A DNA stretch of 64,000 nucleotides from Patellaria atrata CBS 101060 (GCA_010093705.1 MU006112.1:1-64000); one strand, 5' to 3'; numbered from the stretch's first letter, positions 46,404 through 57,657 are shown. Program-made: numbers and translations. Notes: a model not told the origin generated them from the letters alone.

Positions 46404-49400
46404 ATGAAGCAACGATTCTCTTCCCTAGATGTTAAAGTATGCGCCTTACCACACCCCGGAAGCCATGGAAGCTAACAGTATAGGTCATCGCTCATGAACT
46501 ATCAAAACGCCTTGTCAGCCTTCGAGTGTCCAATATATACGACCTCTCCACCGTAAGGTATCCGGCTCCCAACTGATCTATCAGTACTAAGAATCTATAC
46601 ATAGCGCATATTTCTGTTAAAATTCCAAAAACCTGACCACCGGGAACAATTAGTGGTCGACTCCGGCTTTCGATGCCACCTTACAAGCTTCGCAAGGGAG
46701 ACCGCCGCAGCGCCCTCTCCATTCGTTGCGAGGCTACGAAAGTTTCTACGGACTAGACGAGTCACTGCAGTCTCTCAAGTCGGAACGGATCGAATACTTG
46801 ACTTCCAGTTCTCGGATGGACAGTACCGGCTGTTCCTCGAATTCTATGCAGGAGGTAATATTATACTTACCGATGGGGAACTGAAAATTCTTGCATTACT
46901 TCGGAACGTTGATGAAGGCGAAGAGCATGAAAAGTTACGAATTGGGTTAAAATATAATCTATCCTTACGGCAAAACTATGGAGGAATCTCACCATTAACG
47001 AAGGAGAGGCTAAAAGAAGGGTTACAAAAGTCGATCGAAAAGCAAAGTGATGGGACAGCAAAGAAAATCAAGAGCAAACCAGGCGATGTTCTTAGGAGGG
47101 CCCTCGCTGTGTCCATTACTGAATATCCGCCTATGTTGGTTGATCACGCCCTGCGAGTTAAGGAATTTGATAGGAGCACCACTTTAGAACAGGTTGTTGA
47201 AGACGAATCGTTACAGGATAAGCTCTTAGAAGTTTTAGAAGAAGCAAAACGCGTAATTACGGATATTACTAGCGCTGAAACTACAAAGGGTTACATCATT
47301 GCGAAGCATATCACCCCTGAAGGGAGCGCGTCCGATAATTCAGTCACATCAAATAAGAACTTGAAATACGATGACTTCCACCCCTTTCGTCCCCGTCAAT
47401 TTGAGGATGATCCGGCCAAGACGTTCTTAGAGTTTGATGGCTTCAATAAGACCGTCGACGAATTCTTCTCATCCATAGAGGGTCAGAAATTGGAGAGTCG
47501 CCTTCAGGAGCGGGAAGAAAATGCAAGAAAAAGAATTGCGAAGGCACGGCTAGATCATGAGAGACGAGTCGGTGTGCTTCAACAGGAGCAGGAGCTCAAT
47601 ATCCGCAAAGCTCAAGCGATTACTGCAAACCTTGATCGGGTAGAGGAGGCCAAAGCTGCTATAAATGGGTTGATCGCCAAGGGAATGGACTGGGTAGAGG
47701 TGGATCATCTGATAGAAAGAGAGCAAAAACAGGGCAATCCGGTCGCTGAAATAATAAAGTTACCCCTCAAACTCTACGAGAACACTGCTACGTTTCTACT
47801 TGCTGAGAAAGGGTCCCAGGATGAGCTAGACTTCGAGGGCGAAGAGACTGACAGTGAACCTTCGGATAGTGAGGAGGAAGAGCACGAAAAAAAGTCGAAG
47901 GGAAACACTAGTAAAGCTCACGATAAGCGACTCACTGTAGACATTGATCTTGCGCTTTCAGTTTGGGCGAATGCGAGTCAGTATTACGATCAGAAGAAAT
48001 TCGCCGCCGTTAAAGAGGAGAGAACCATCGCCGCTTCTACAAAAGCATTGAAAAGCACTGAAAAGAAGATTGAGGCAGATCTGAAGAAAGGATTGAATAA
48101 AGAGAAAGACGTTTTGCGACCTGTACGGAAGACCTACTGGTTTGAAAAGTACGTATACTTCATATCATCAGATGGATACTTAGTCCTTGGTGGCAAAGAC
48201 GCACAACAAAACGAGATTCTTTACAAACGATACCTCCGGAAGGGTGATGTGTATGTCCACGCAGATCTACATGGAGCTGCGTCTGTCATTATAAAGAACA
48301 GCCCGTCGACGCCAGATGCACCAGTACCACCCTCTACTCTGTCACAGGCAGGCAATCTTGCTGTGTCAACATCAAGTGCCTGGGATTCTAAGGCTGTAAT
48401 GTCCGCTTGGTGGGTCAATGCGGACCAAGTCTCCAAAACCGCGCCGACCGGCGAGTACTTATCCACTGGCGGATTCATGATCCGCGGGAAGAAGAATTTT
48501 CTTCCTCCAGCTCAACTGCTACTAGGTTTCGCAGTTATGTTCGAGATCAGCGAGGAAAGTAAAGTAAACCATGTAAAGCATCGGTTAGAAGATGCTGCAC
48601 CATTTTCGAACGATGATAAGATGGGAACAGGTACCTCATCAGCATTAGCAGCCAATACCGACGAAGATGATAAACCTTTAGATGACAGTGATAGTGACGA
48701 GGACTTTCCGGATGCTAAACTTGAATCAGCGTCCGAAGATGAGGATGAGGAACTCACAACAAACCCTCTAGAGGGTACTCGTGAGAATGACACACCTCAG
48801 AATCTGGGGAACGGCTCCGAGATTGAGCAGAATGCTAGCGTAGGCGAAGAGTCCACTGAATCTGAAGGAGAAAGTGAATACGGTCATCAAAATACTACCT
48901 CTGAACAGAAACCCAAAGCATCAACACGCCACTCAGCTCGCGAAAGACGACTCCTTCGCAAAGGTCCAAATCCCGCCACGGAGTCGCAACCCGATGTTTC
49001 ATCCGAAGCTCAAGATGACGCAGACAACGACTCCCAAGCGCCCACTTCAGCCCCAACCTCAACCCAAACTCCAAAACCGAAAACTGCCCCTCTCCCACGC
49101 GGCAAACGCGGTAAAGTAAAGAAGCTCACAACAAAATATGCCAACCAAGACGAGGAAGAACGCGAACTCGCGCTCCGCCTCCTAGGCTCCAAAGCCTCGA
49201 GAGAGCAACCCACCGATAATACCGACAACAAGAAAGCAAAAGAAGAGGAAGCCGCCGCACAGAAGCAGCGACGAAGGGAACAGCACCTCCGAGCCCAAGC
49301 CCTGGGAAAGGCCTCGGAGGAAGCCCGTCGTCGAGAGAACGAGGGCGAAACCGAGGGTGGCGACGCCCTCGTCGACGAAGAAGCCCTCCGTCTTGAACAA

Positions 49401-49808
49401 GTCGGTCTCGATGCTTTCGTCGGCCGTCCCCTGCCAGGCGATGAAATTATCGCCGCGATCCCTGTCTGCGCCCCGTGGGCGGCGTTGGCGAACTACAAGT
49501 TCAAAGCCAAACTGCAACCTGGCTCCGTCAAAAAGGGAAAAGCGGTCAAAGAGATCTTGTCGAGGTGGGATGTTGCGGCGAAGGAGCCGAAGAATGTGGA
49601 TCCGAAAGCTGAGGATGGGGAGAAGATGTGGCCGAGGGAGATTGAGTGTATCAAGGCGTGGAAGGAGGTCGAGGTTTATGGCGTCGTGCCGGTCAAGATG
49701 TGTAGGGTTATGATGGGAGATCCGAGGAAGGATGGGAAAGGGGGTCCCGGGGGGAGTAAGGGGAGCAGTAAAGCGAAGAGGGGAGGACGGGGGAGTAAGA
49801 GGAAATAG
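46404..49808 (+). CDS. RQC2: Ribosome quality control factor Rqc2/NEMF (Tae2)
   Basis: Three exons: 46404-46436, 46484-46552 and 46605-49808, giving 1101 aa. It starts MKQRFSSLDVKVIAHELSKR LVSLRVSNIYDL, the NFACT-N domain, with SGFRCHLTSFAR. A coiled coil lies in the middle (about residues 290-370). NFACT-R begins near 538 with KTYWFEKYVYFISSDGYLVL GGKDAQQNE and YVHADLHGA. A long acidic, Ser-rich region and a Lys/Arg/Glu helix follow, and NFACT-C is near 975-1070 (IPVCAPWAALANYKFKAKLQ PG). Rqc2 binds stalled 60S-peptidyl-tRNA complexes, supports Ltn1 and adds C-terminal Ala/Thr tails. The first two exons are tiny but phase-consistent. The Gly/Lys-rich tail is low complexity. Confidence 0.95.
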
Positions 49809-51418
49809 GGATGGTGGGGTAGTGGACAGTAGATTGGTGTAACGAGTGTAGACTAGATTCCATCAAGAGGAACTCTATAGAATGGAAAAAGCATTCATGT
49901 ACCATACTTATGAAGTGCTCCACAGACAAAATACATGTGATGATCCTGCTGCCGCAAGTTACGGTAGGGACAAGTTTCCGCACGTACGACGTTAGTATAT
50001 CTGAAAATAAGTCTTTCGAAAGAGCACGATTTTTTTTGTGGTCAGTTGCTTAAGGGTTACCAAATAAGAAAATCAATATAATTATCTAAAATCTCGCTTA
50101 AAAATGGCAAAGAATCATGTGCGATATGAATTTTGAGGTAAGATAGTGAAGTTCACCTGTTTCTCATCTGGTCTTCGGAGCACGCGAACGTTGTCGCCTC
50201 GCCCTGCCATTTTTTAAGATATAAACGCATGAAATTTTTTTTTGGTCATTCTAAATAGGATAAGAAACCGGTATGGTTATCTAAGATCACGTTAAAAAAA
50301 ATAATGAAGATTCATGTGCGATATGAGTTTTGGATGTGAAGTTCAGTTTCTCATCTGACCTTAAAGAAACATGGTAGGAATGAAGTCGATACACGGACCA
50401 CAGGCACGAGCAACATCCCAAATCTTAGCATATTCTGGCAGTGGATGAGCCTTCGAAAACTCAAGGAATTTTTTGATCATTAGTTTAACCATGAGTAGGG
50501 AAAGGAATCGATATAATCTAAGATCTCGCTCAAAAGTGGCGAAGATCCATGTGCAACATGACTTTTGAAGATAAAGTAGTGGAAGTTCAGTTTTCTTGTT
50601 TCTAAAGAGACCACACGGTATCCGTGTCAAGCAGACTTGCGCTGACCCGTAGATAATTAACCGTTCCGGGCACTCCTCTCGGGAGTACACCACGGGACGG
50701 GACTACCAGCACCATATCCGAGATCTTGGCATGGAAATACCAGCAGATATTCTTTGAACGACCGTGAATTTTTTTTGGTCATCTCCTTAACGGCTTCAAA
50801 TTTATTAAATTCTTATGCATATTTAGAATCGCCTCAAAAAATGTGATACATTCATGTATAAAATGAAGATTTTAGATATAATGATACAAGTTCAGTTTCC
50901 CCGAGAACGACTGCGCACAGGGCGGCTTAGACGGTAACCATGACGCGCGGGGATGCACCGGATGCCACCCGACCCGATGAACATCCGATCCATACCTTGG
51001 CACACAATGGAATCCCTTCGAAACGGTGATTTTTTTGGTCATCTCCCTAATAGCTAGGAATATAAAAAGTCTAAATAGTTCTCTATAATTCCCTCAAAAA
51101 ATCAGACCGATCCGTGTGCAGTATGGAATTTTTAGATTTTTTTTTAGATATAGTGGTGGAAGTTCAGCTTCTAACAAGACGAGACGGGTACCTTATTCTG
51201 GCTCGCGTGGCCGCCCTCATCTACGCGGCTCTATGTGCAGCTCTTCACAACTCAGACGGCGAGAGTTAACTAAATCTATGGGACGTCTGCGGAGCTAGAT
51301 TCTCTAATTCAGCGTGTGCGCTCGGTGTGAGAGCGCGCTTTGTGACCCTCCTTATTAATATCACTCCAAGCACTGTGCTAGCATTTTGTCACGATTATCA
51401 TCAGTCTTAAGTGCCACG
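49809..51418. other. Region downstream of RQC2 holding the left repeat array
   Basis: Apart from the repeat copies (listed separately), no gene is recognised. AT-rich repeat units alternate with short GC-rich unique segments. Confidence 0.6.
49996..51172 (-). repeat. Left array: five copies of the ~190-nt repeat, reverse orientation
   Basis: Copies lie at about 49996-50170, 50221-50360, 50411-50600, 50713-50902 and 50982-51172. On the plus strand each runs: ATATCC-like word, AAATCTTGGCA-like word, CTTCGAA, a T run followed by GGTCAT, a TCTAAGATCTCGCTCAAAA-like block, ATTCATGTGCGATATGA, and finally GTGGAAGTTCAGTTT. Copies are clearly related but strongly diverged. They are separated by 50-110 nt of unrelated, often GC-rich sequence. 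The right array and the 16.9-kb copy carry the same unit on the opposite strand. Confidence 0.8.
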
Positions 51419-51848
51419 ATGGTCGAGATACCTGCAAATCTAAAAATCTCACCTCTACCCAGCTGTGAAACCATCCAACTCCCGAGAGCCGCCTGTAAAG
51501 AACCGAAAAGGAGAATATCCAAAGTCTCCCCGAGCTTCTTTGAAAGGAGACCCTATTCCTAACTGCACTAGCACGGGTTCCAACTCATTTACTATACTTC
51601 CTCTCATAGCCCGCGAATACCGTACTGGCCCGGATGGAGACCTTTTAGTTCCGACCCCATGCAGCCATGAAACCATCGAAGTTCTCGTGACAACCCTTAA
51701 TATAAGGAAAGTCACAGAAGTCCTCAAGAAGGTTTGTCCACAGTTGGGCGGACGCCGTTGGGAAGTCCCCGTTGTATCCAATCGAGCGTGGCTGATCACT
51801 CCATCGACCTGCACCTGGTTATCGATATGTAACCTATTCACCCCTTAG
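51419..51848 (+). other. Unassigned open frame between the repeat arrays
   Basis: A frame stays open from 51444 to a stop at 51848 and covers about 130 codons (KPSNSREPPVKNRKGEYPKS...). It overlaps the 3' end of the PCD gene on the other strand by about 11 nt. It has no ATG of its own; the nearby ATG at 51419 is in another frame that stops after 45 codons. It could be an exon of an unseen gene, a remnant or chance. I recognise no family. Confidence 0.25.
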
Positions 51849-52553
51849 TAGCCGTTGGCCGACACTTCTTCTGCCCATCCTTCTCCACGGTCCCAATAGT
51901 CCTAGCTTGCTCATCGCAATACTTCGCCATGAAGGTGTCTTTTTCCGAGAGACCGTGTGGGTTGTGTGTCGTCCAGTGTATATGCACGGAACCCGATTTC
52001 TGCATTAAAAGTCAGTTTCGATAGAGGAAAGATAGGACGTGGGCCCAGGGGTGCGGGGTTGCGGGATGAATAAGGTGATGCAGAAAGGAGGTACGGAGAC
52101 CAATATTACGTACGAGTAACATCTCGGAATGATGATTCTTAGCTTTACTCCTTATACCAATAGTTTGCGCAAAATCCTATCTCCTTATCAATATTCCATG
52201 CTTACACGACATTGTACTATACAAGTACACGCTTCTGAATAGAGATAGCATACCAAAACTTTAGTATAGGTCTTGAAATAGTATGTCTTCTCAATCCCTA
52301 TCCGGTCGTCTGAGAGCTTCCACTCTGCGTCTAGTAATGCCGATACTTCTTCAGCCATGGCGCTTTTGTCCGCTCCAGAGCTGAACTGAGGATTAGTGCT
52401 CGCCATTCTCGCGGAAAAGTAGGAGACCCGACTGGTAGGTGATTGTATACGGCGGATGGTAGGTAATTGTAAAGGTATACGGTGGATGATAGGTATCTGT
52501 ATACGGTGGAAGGGGGTGAAGAGGACGGTTGGAGGTGATTGCGGGATAGGCAT
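51838..52553 (-). CDS. Pterin-4a-carbinolamine dehydratase (PCD/DCoH)
   Basis: Three exons: 52553-52254, 52176-52114 and 51999-51838, all phase 0, giving 174 aa from the first ATG or 125 aa from the inner ATG at 52406. The core reads EWKLSDDRIGIEKTYYFKTY TKVLDFAQ, the active-site block KAKNHHSEM (His-His pair) and VHIHWTTHNPHGLSEKD, the family hallmark. The enzyme dehydrates 4a-hydroxy-tetrahydropterin and recycles the cofactor. The 49-residue N-terminal extension is rich in Ile, Arg, His and Pro, with no acids; it could be a mitochondrial presequence, or simply leader DNA, because it lies in a short tandem repeat. Introns are 77 and 114 nt. The gene sits between the two opposed repeat arrays. 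Confidence 0.88.
52438..52513 (+). repeat. Imperfect tandem repeat in the PCD 5' region
   Basis: About three copies of a GTATACGGTGGATGATAGGT-like unit. On the minus strand it would encode Ile/Arg/His-rich residues of the PCD N-terminal extension. Confidence 0.7.
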
Positions 52554-53447
52554 GGAGGGTTGCTGGGACGGGGATGTTCAATGAGGGTTCGAAGATCGTG
52601 TTGAAGCGTTGAAGTCGGCTCATAGTTAATGATTCCCATTTCAGGTTAGTCACTAATCTGATCTAAGTTGAGCACATGCTCTTTTCCTCTGACAGAAACT
52701 GAACTTCCATCATCTAATCCAAAAATTCATACCGCACACCAATCTTCAAGATTTTCTATGAGCATTTATAGTTCACTAGTTAAGTTTATTCTATTCCTAG
52801 CCATTGAGTAGATAACCTAAAAGAATCATGTCCTTTCGAAGGTTTTCTTGCACGCCAAAATTTTGGACATCCATCCAGCTCGTGCTGGTGCACATTCCCT
52901 CGCGCGTTCTGAAACTGAACTTCTCTTACCATATTATTCCAAAAGTTAAAATCGAACACCAATCGTCAACATTCTTTATAAGCATCATAGATAACTAAAT
53001 AGAACGATCCTATCTCCAACCGTTGCGCAAATAACCCAAAAAAAAATCACGTCCTTTCGAAGCTGTTTTATATATGCCAAGATTTTGGATATCCGTCGGG
53101 CAGCTCCCCATCAACGCGCCTCCGCTGTCAGAAAACTGAACTTCCATCACCAAATCTCAAAATTTTCATATAGCACGTCAATCGTCGAGATTTTTCGTAA
53201 GGATCATAGATAACAATATAAAAAAATCCAATTCCCAACCATTAAGCAAATGGCCCCAAAAAAATCTCGTCCTTTTTAAACAAGTAAGGATTTTGGCCAA
53301 GATTTCAGATATGGGTCACTCTGGTGATAGTAAGGTACGTCAGGTGTAATGCCCTTATCATAACCTCGAAAAAGATCATTATCATTAGTAGTGTATATGA
53401 GAGATTTACAGTATATTCCAGACGAAACGATGAGTTATGCCGGCCAT
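52554..53447. other. Region upstream of PCD holding the right repeat array
   Basis: Promoter of PCD, three repeat copies (listed separately), and the 3' flank of the arylsulfotransferase-like gene. No other gene is seen. Confidence 0.6.
52665..53313 (+). repeat. Right array: three copies of the ~190-nt repeat, forward orientation
   Basis: Copies lie at about 52665-52873, 52905-53094 and 53126-53313. Each runs: GAAACTGAACTTCC, a CGCACACCAATCTTCAAGAT-like block, AGCATCATAGATAACTA (copies 2 and 3), AACCRTTGAGCAAAT-like word, A run, TCACGTCCTTTCGAAG, and TGCCAAGATTTTGGATATCC. The unique spacers are only 30-35 nt and GC-rich, so this array is close to a true tandem repeat. It is the reverse complement of the left array, so the two face each other across the PCD gene. 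Confidence 0.82.
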
Positions 53448-55403
53448 CTACACACCCAGAACGTAGACCACAACCACCGCCACAGCGCTCCATCCTTCCC
53501 TCACCCCTAGCTTGACCGCTGCACCAGATGTTGTAGCAGCTGCACCATCGCCCGTGCTCGTTGCGCTTTCTTCCATCTCTGTAGTTGTCGTAGGCTCTAC
53601 AGTTGAAGTAGCAACACTACTCGAGGTGGACGTGCGGCTTGATCTAGAGCTAGAGCTAGAGCTAGAGCTAGAGCTAGATGTGCTCTCCTCAACGTCATCC
53701 GGTCCATCGAAAAGCTCTTCCCCATCGCTCACTCTGGTCCACGCAAGCTCATCGCCGTCACCATTGACAGCTTTTGCCCGTATGTAATCCTCGAGGTCTA
53801 GTTCCTCAAGATCGATTGTGGTCTCGAAACCGGTCCGCCTTGCGGTCGTTACGTTCATCCACGTCGTGGCGTTAGAACTATCTGCAGTATACAGTACCCA
53901 TTCTTCAACGTCTGTGGCGCCGTTCCAGGAGAAATATGCCTTATTTCCATCCTTATTCCAGTGAATATCTGGGAGGGTGAGTGGGAGACCTTGCCACGGC
54001 AGCTTGTATGTGCGGTAGGAGTTTATAACGTTGCCGGTTGCGTATTGGACATCAAGGAGTATGTTTCCTTCAGAGTCACATTCCGTGAAGAATGGTTCAC
54101 TCCCATAGCCGACAATGAAGTTGGTATTTTCGTCACTTGGATCTACAGCTTGCAGACTTCCCTCGTATTGCCCGAATGTTTTCGCAGCGTTGGTGAAGTC
54201 GGTGATGAGACGGACGGTGCGCGCGTCTTGGTCCACATCAAGGAGCAGGCCTCGGGAATAGTCAACACCTTCAGTAGGACCGTTGTCAAAGAGTGTCATG
54301 CGGGTTTGCTCATCATTCAACCAGCGGGCATCGTGTTGAAAGGCGAATACAGCGGCATCTTCGACATCAAAATCTGATCTTCTACCGTTGAGACGCCAAA
54401 GAATCGTCCCGTCCGGACCGGAGATCTTGAAGATACAGCTCATTACACGTGCGGACACAAGATAGTCGCCATTTTGATCCTTTGCAATAGAATTGATGTG
54501 AAAGTAGTCAAATGGAGCTTCTTCCGAACCGCCGGAACCGGAGAGAGTATTATATGTTTCATTAATTAGGACGTGGTTTGTAGCATTCCATTCGAAGATG
54601 AGTTCCTAGATGATTTAGCCTATCCGTTGATACTATGTTGGTCATTTTCTCTCGTGTAACATACCCCTGTTGCAATATCAACCTCCTGGAACATGCTGTC
54701 CAATACCCAACCATCGGAAGGACCACCGACACTCGATAGATCGTATTGCTTCGGAATGTAAAGTGGAAAGAGAGCGGTATCATCCTGTGTAATCGTAAAT
54801 TCATGAAAGTCGGCTAGGCCAGGAAACCGGGGAGCGGAGACACGTGCTATTTCAACGTAAGACTGATTTAGTATCAGGAACGATCCGTGTCCATAACCTG
54901 GTGAACTTTTAGCTTCCTCTCGTGGACCTTGATTAATATAACTCACCAGAGATGAAATCCCCTTGCCAAAATGTTATGACCGGCTCCCCTTGATATGTCT
55001 GGGCTCTGAAATCGAATGTCTCGGTGTAGTCCGCCGTCCAAACAAGGCTGCCCATTCGTTCCGGCGACATATCTACGGATGGTAAGAAACATCAGGTCGT
55101 GGAAGGTATTTCTTTGATCAGTTGAGTAGACTAACCTACAATGACTGGAAAGTTTTGTTGTGAGGACGGTTGTCCATCTATGCCGAGGAAGTATAAGCCA
55201 TCCGCGAGGCCGGACTGGTTTGAGTTGATCTGAAATATAGGAGGTTTCGCCTGGGTATTTGACTTGTAAGTTTGAAATGGAGTTCCTACTGAATCTGCGC
55301 TGCTATAGCTATCATAGTCGGTTGAAACCGTATCTTGAGCTCCTGCGATGTTCAACGAAAGGTGTAGGCTAGCTACCAGCAGCCATAACGACGGTAATCG
55401 CAT
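53448..55403 (-). CDS. Arylsulfotransferase (ASST)-like secreted protein, probably GPI-anchored
   Basis: Four exons: 55403-55136, 55072-54947, 54897-54665 and 54605-53448, giving 594 aa. A signal peptide (MRLPSLWLLVASLHLSLNIA GA) is followed by the beta-propeller-like ASST region: PPIFQINSNQSGLADGLYFL G, WQGDFISGYGHGSFLILN, FHEFTITQDDTALF, FEWNATNHVLINET, DYFHINSIAKDQNGDYLVSA, ILWRLNG and FAFQHDARW. A Ser/Thr run comes next, ending in a hydrophobic tail (AVAVVVVYVLGV) that fits a GPI signal. The fungal family is widespread, but the enzymatic role is not established. The first intron needs the GTTAGT donor at 55135; the GTAGGT 4 nt upstream breaks the frame. The Ser run is encoded by an AGCTCT hexamer repeat. 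Confidence 0.85.
53645..53678 (+). repeat. GAGCTA hexamer microsatellite inside the ASST-like gene
   Basis: Five perfect GAGCTA units in tandem on the plus strand; on the coding strand they read as a Ser run in the stalk before the GPI tail. Length variation between strains is likely. Confidence 0.85.
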
Positions 55404-56424
55404 TTGAAAGTGATAGAGAGGACTGAAGCTCAGTTCCAAATAAATGGAAAGTATAACAATGAAAGATAGACCTTGACAGACACTCAAAGGCAAGGAAACA
55501 ATATTATTCGAAAATTGGACTGAAGGGAAGCTATCCCTACCTATGTACCTACGAGCTTATTGGAGTACCTTTTGGTGCCTTTTGTAGGTAGCTTGCTTAA
55601 GCAGCTACGCGTCAACAAGGTTCTAGGCATATTTCAAAAGCAGAAGAACTTTACATCACCTGCATCAAAACCATGGTTCAAACGGGAATGCGGCATACTA
55701 AGTTGGTGAGATAAATGATACCCAGGTATTGAGGATTGGCTACTTGAATGACTGTGTCCAGCCATGGAATAAGTTGACGTCGGGCCAAGCATAGTGGCTT
55801 ACCATACTATCGAGGGTTGGAATGCGGGTGTGGATCAGCTCGTCAAGAACCAAGATCCTTAATAAGGTACCTAGCTTGCATCTGGAAAGACATGGGGAAC
55901 AGGATGATACACCTCCCGGATGCGGGAAATTGTAAATGGAAATGAGAACGTGGGAGTGTCGACCGTTTCTGTTCGATGATAACCTGGTTGCTCAAGGCCT
56001 TGAAGTTTCTTATCAAACTCTCAGCCTCTCAGCTTCCCCGCTTCCGTCTCGTCTAACTGAAAGACAGCTCACGCCACACTTCCAATAATGTGCGCTCGTA
56101 AGGTAGGTATACAGTAGTTTTTGGACGGAACATTTTTAGGAAGCGCTCTTATTTTGGCAATATTCAAGAAGCTGTAGATATCGGTGATCAGGGTAGAATT
56201 GGAATCATTTGTTGGAAGCTATATATACAGATGGATGAGGCGCTTCTCGAGCAGGCTTGGATCCAATGTTAACACACCATCTTTTCGTCGATCTGGTGAT
56301 ATTCAATAACTGACTGCTCGACCTTTGATACTGCGCCGGATCCCTTATCGTACAACCATAAGGTATACGCCTGTAACGTAAATGATACAAAAGAAAATCC
56401 GATGCTTCGAAAGGTAAGCGGAAG
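55404..56424. other. Intergenic region ASST-like gene-mitochondrial protein gene
   Basis: About 1 kb with no coding frame longer than chance. It contains repeated TAGGTAGC/GTACCT words near 55540-55610 and promoter sequence for the secreted protein gene. Confidence 0.5.
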
Positions 56425-57657
56425 TCATGACTTGCTCTCTTTCTCCGCTTTATTAGCTAGGTCTTTTGCAGCCTCGCTCTTCTTCGATAGAACTTGTTGA
56501 ATCTCGTTCACGGTATCCTTCAAAAGCTTCTCAGCATCCTTTCCATGCTTCTGAGCCACTTCCGACAGCTGATTCAACTTAGGGAGGATCTCGCTCGCCC
56601 CGGGAATTTGTTTGAAGTATCCCTCAAGACCCTGAAGACCCGAACCGCTTGTCGCTTTCGAAGCTTTGTCCTTCGCCTTGTTGACGTAGGACTCAAGATC
56701 AGACATATCCCCAGACTCTGCAGCCTGCTTAGTCTTTTCAACAAGCTCCCCGACATTTCCGTTCTTCAGTGTATCGGCGTTCTTCTCGACTAGCTTTTTG
56801 ACCTGAGGATTTTTGTCGAGGTATGGCTTTGCTTTTTCCATACCCTTCTTCCATGCCTCATCACCTAGCTTTCTGAGTTCTTCAACCTTCTCTTCCAGCA
56901 GTTTCTTTGCCTTCGCGATGTTCTCCGCACTCAACCCGCCTTTGACGATATCCGCTACTTGATTCCAGGTTTCATCGACCTGTTTCTTGATCTCCGGTCC
57001 ATAGTTGTCACTCATCTCCTTCAATTGGTCGACACTGCCTCCAAATTGTTGTTTTAACTGAGGGTGATTGTCCAATATTTGTGCCGCAGCATCACCGGCC
57101 AGATCACCAATACGCGACATGTGTTTCTGAAACACGACCCAGGCTTGGCCTGCCGTCTGCCAGTTCAGTCCCTTCTTTGTGACATCTCTCAGTTCATCGT
57201 ATGCTTCGCTCACGATCCTGTCCACTTCCTCACCGTGTTTCTCCCTTATAACATCGAGGTCACGGAATACAGCATCAACGACACCACTTGCGCCTGGTAT
57301 AAAGGCAGCATATGTCTTCGCTGTATGCTTGAGCCAGTCAAGGGCCGCATTCGGCTCCGGAGTAGTTTCTTTGAGCTTTTGCGTTGTCTGGTTGAAGTAT
57401 GATTTCACTGCATTGCTCGTTTGAACGAGCTGCTTGGCTCCCGAGAAGTGGTAGTATCCGTAGCCTAGACCAAAAGTGACAACACTGCCCGTAATAGCAC
57501 CGACAAGCGCTGGGTGAAAGGACTGCGGTTGGTCTGGTCCGGCGGTATTGGATTGGTAACGGTATTGCTTTCGTGGGAGACGAATTGCATGTCGTGGAAT
57601 TGCAGTACGGGGAACGGCCGTCCGTGAGGCCCGCAACATCGCTTGTGAAGAAAGCAT
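56425..57657 (-). CDS. Mitochondrial membrane protein with long amphipathic helices, unknown function
   Basis: Single exon, 410 aa. The start (MLSSQAMLRASRTAVPRTAI PRHAIRLPRKQYRYQS) is an Arg-rich, acid-free mitochondrial presequence. One membrane segment follows at about residues 48-68 (PALVGAITGSVVTFGLGYGY Y). The remaining 340 residues are Lys/Glu/Ala-rich helices with 11-residue-like periodicity, as in apolipoprotein or LEA proteins, for example a KAKKLLEEKVEELRKLGDEA W stretch. I would place it in the inner membrane with the helical part in the intermembrane space or matrix. I cannot name an orthologue; a MICOS- or lipid-related role is only a thought. Confidence 0.75.
   Translation of the reverse strand: MLSSQAMLRASRTAVPRTAIPRHAIRLPRKQYRYQSNTAGPDQPQSFHPALVGAITGSVVTFGLGYGYYHFSGAKQLVQTSNAVKSYFNQTTQKLKETTPEPNAALDWLKHTAKTYAAFIPGASGVVDAVFRDLDVIREKHGEEVDRIVSEAYDELRDVTKKGLNWQTAGQAWVVFQKHMSRIGDLAGDAAAQILDNHPQLKQQFGGSVDQLKEMSDNYGPEIKKQVDETWNQVADIVKGGLSAENIAKAKKLLEEKVEELRKLGDEAWKKGMEKAKPYLDKNPQVKKLVEKNADTLKNGNVGELVEKTKQAAESGDMSDLESYVNKAKDKASKATSGSGLQGLEGYFKQIPGASEILPKLNQLSEVAQKHGKDAEKLLKDTVNEIQQVLSKKSEAAKDLANKAEKESKS

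Noticed and set aside
49996-53313. The ~190-nt repeats as introner-like elements or CRISPR
   Set aside because: They lack GT...AG ends with an internal branch site and sit outside genes, which argues against introners. The copies are too long and diverged, and spacers too irregular, for CRISPR.
54928-54946. A 19-nt intron in the ASST-like gene (GTGAGT to CAAG)
   Set aside because: Too short to splice. The 49-nt intron ending CACCAG at 54898 restores the conserved G-Y-G-H-G-S frame.
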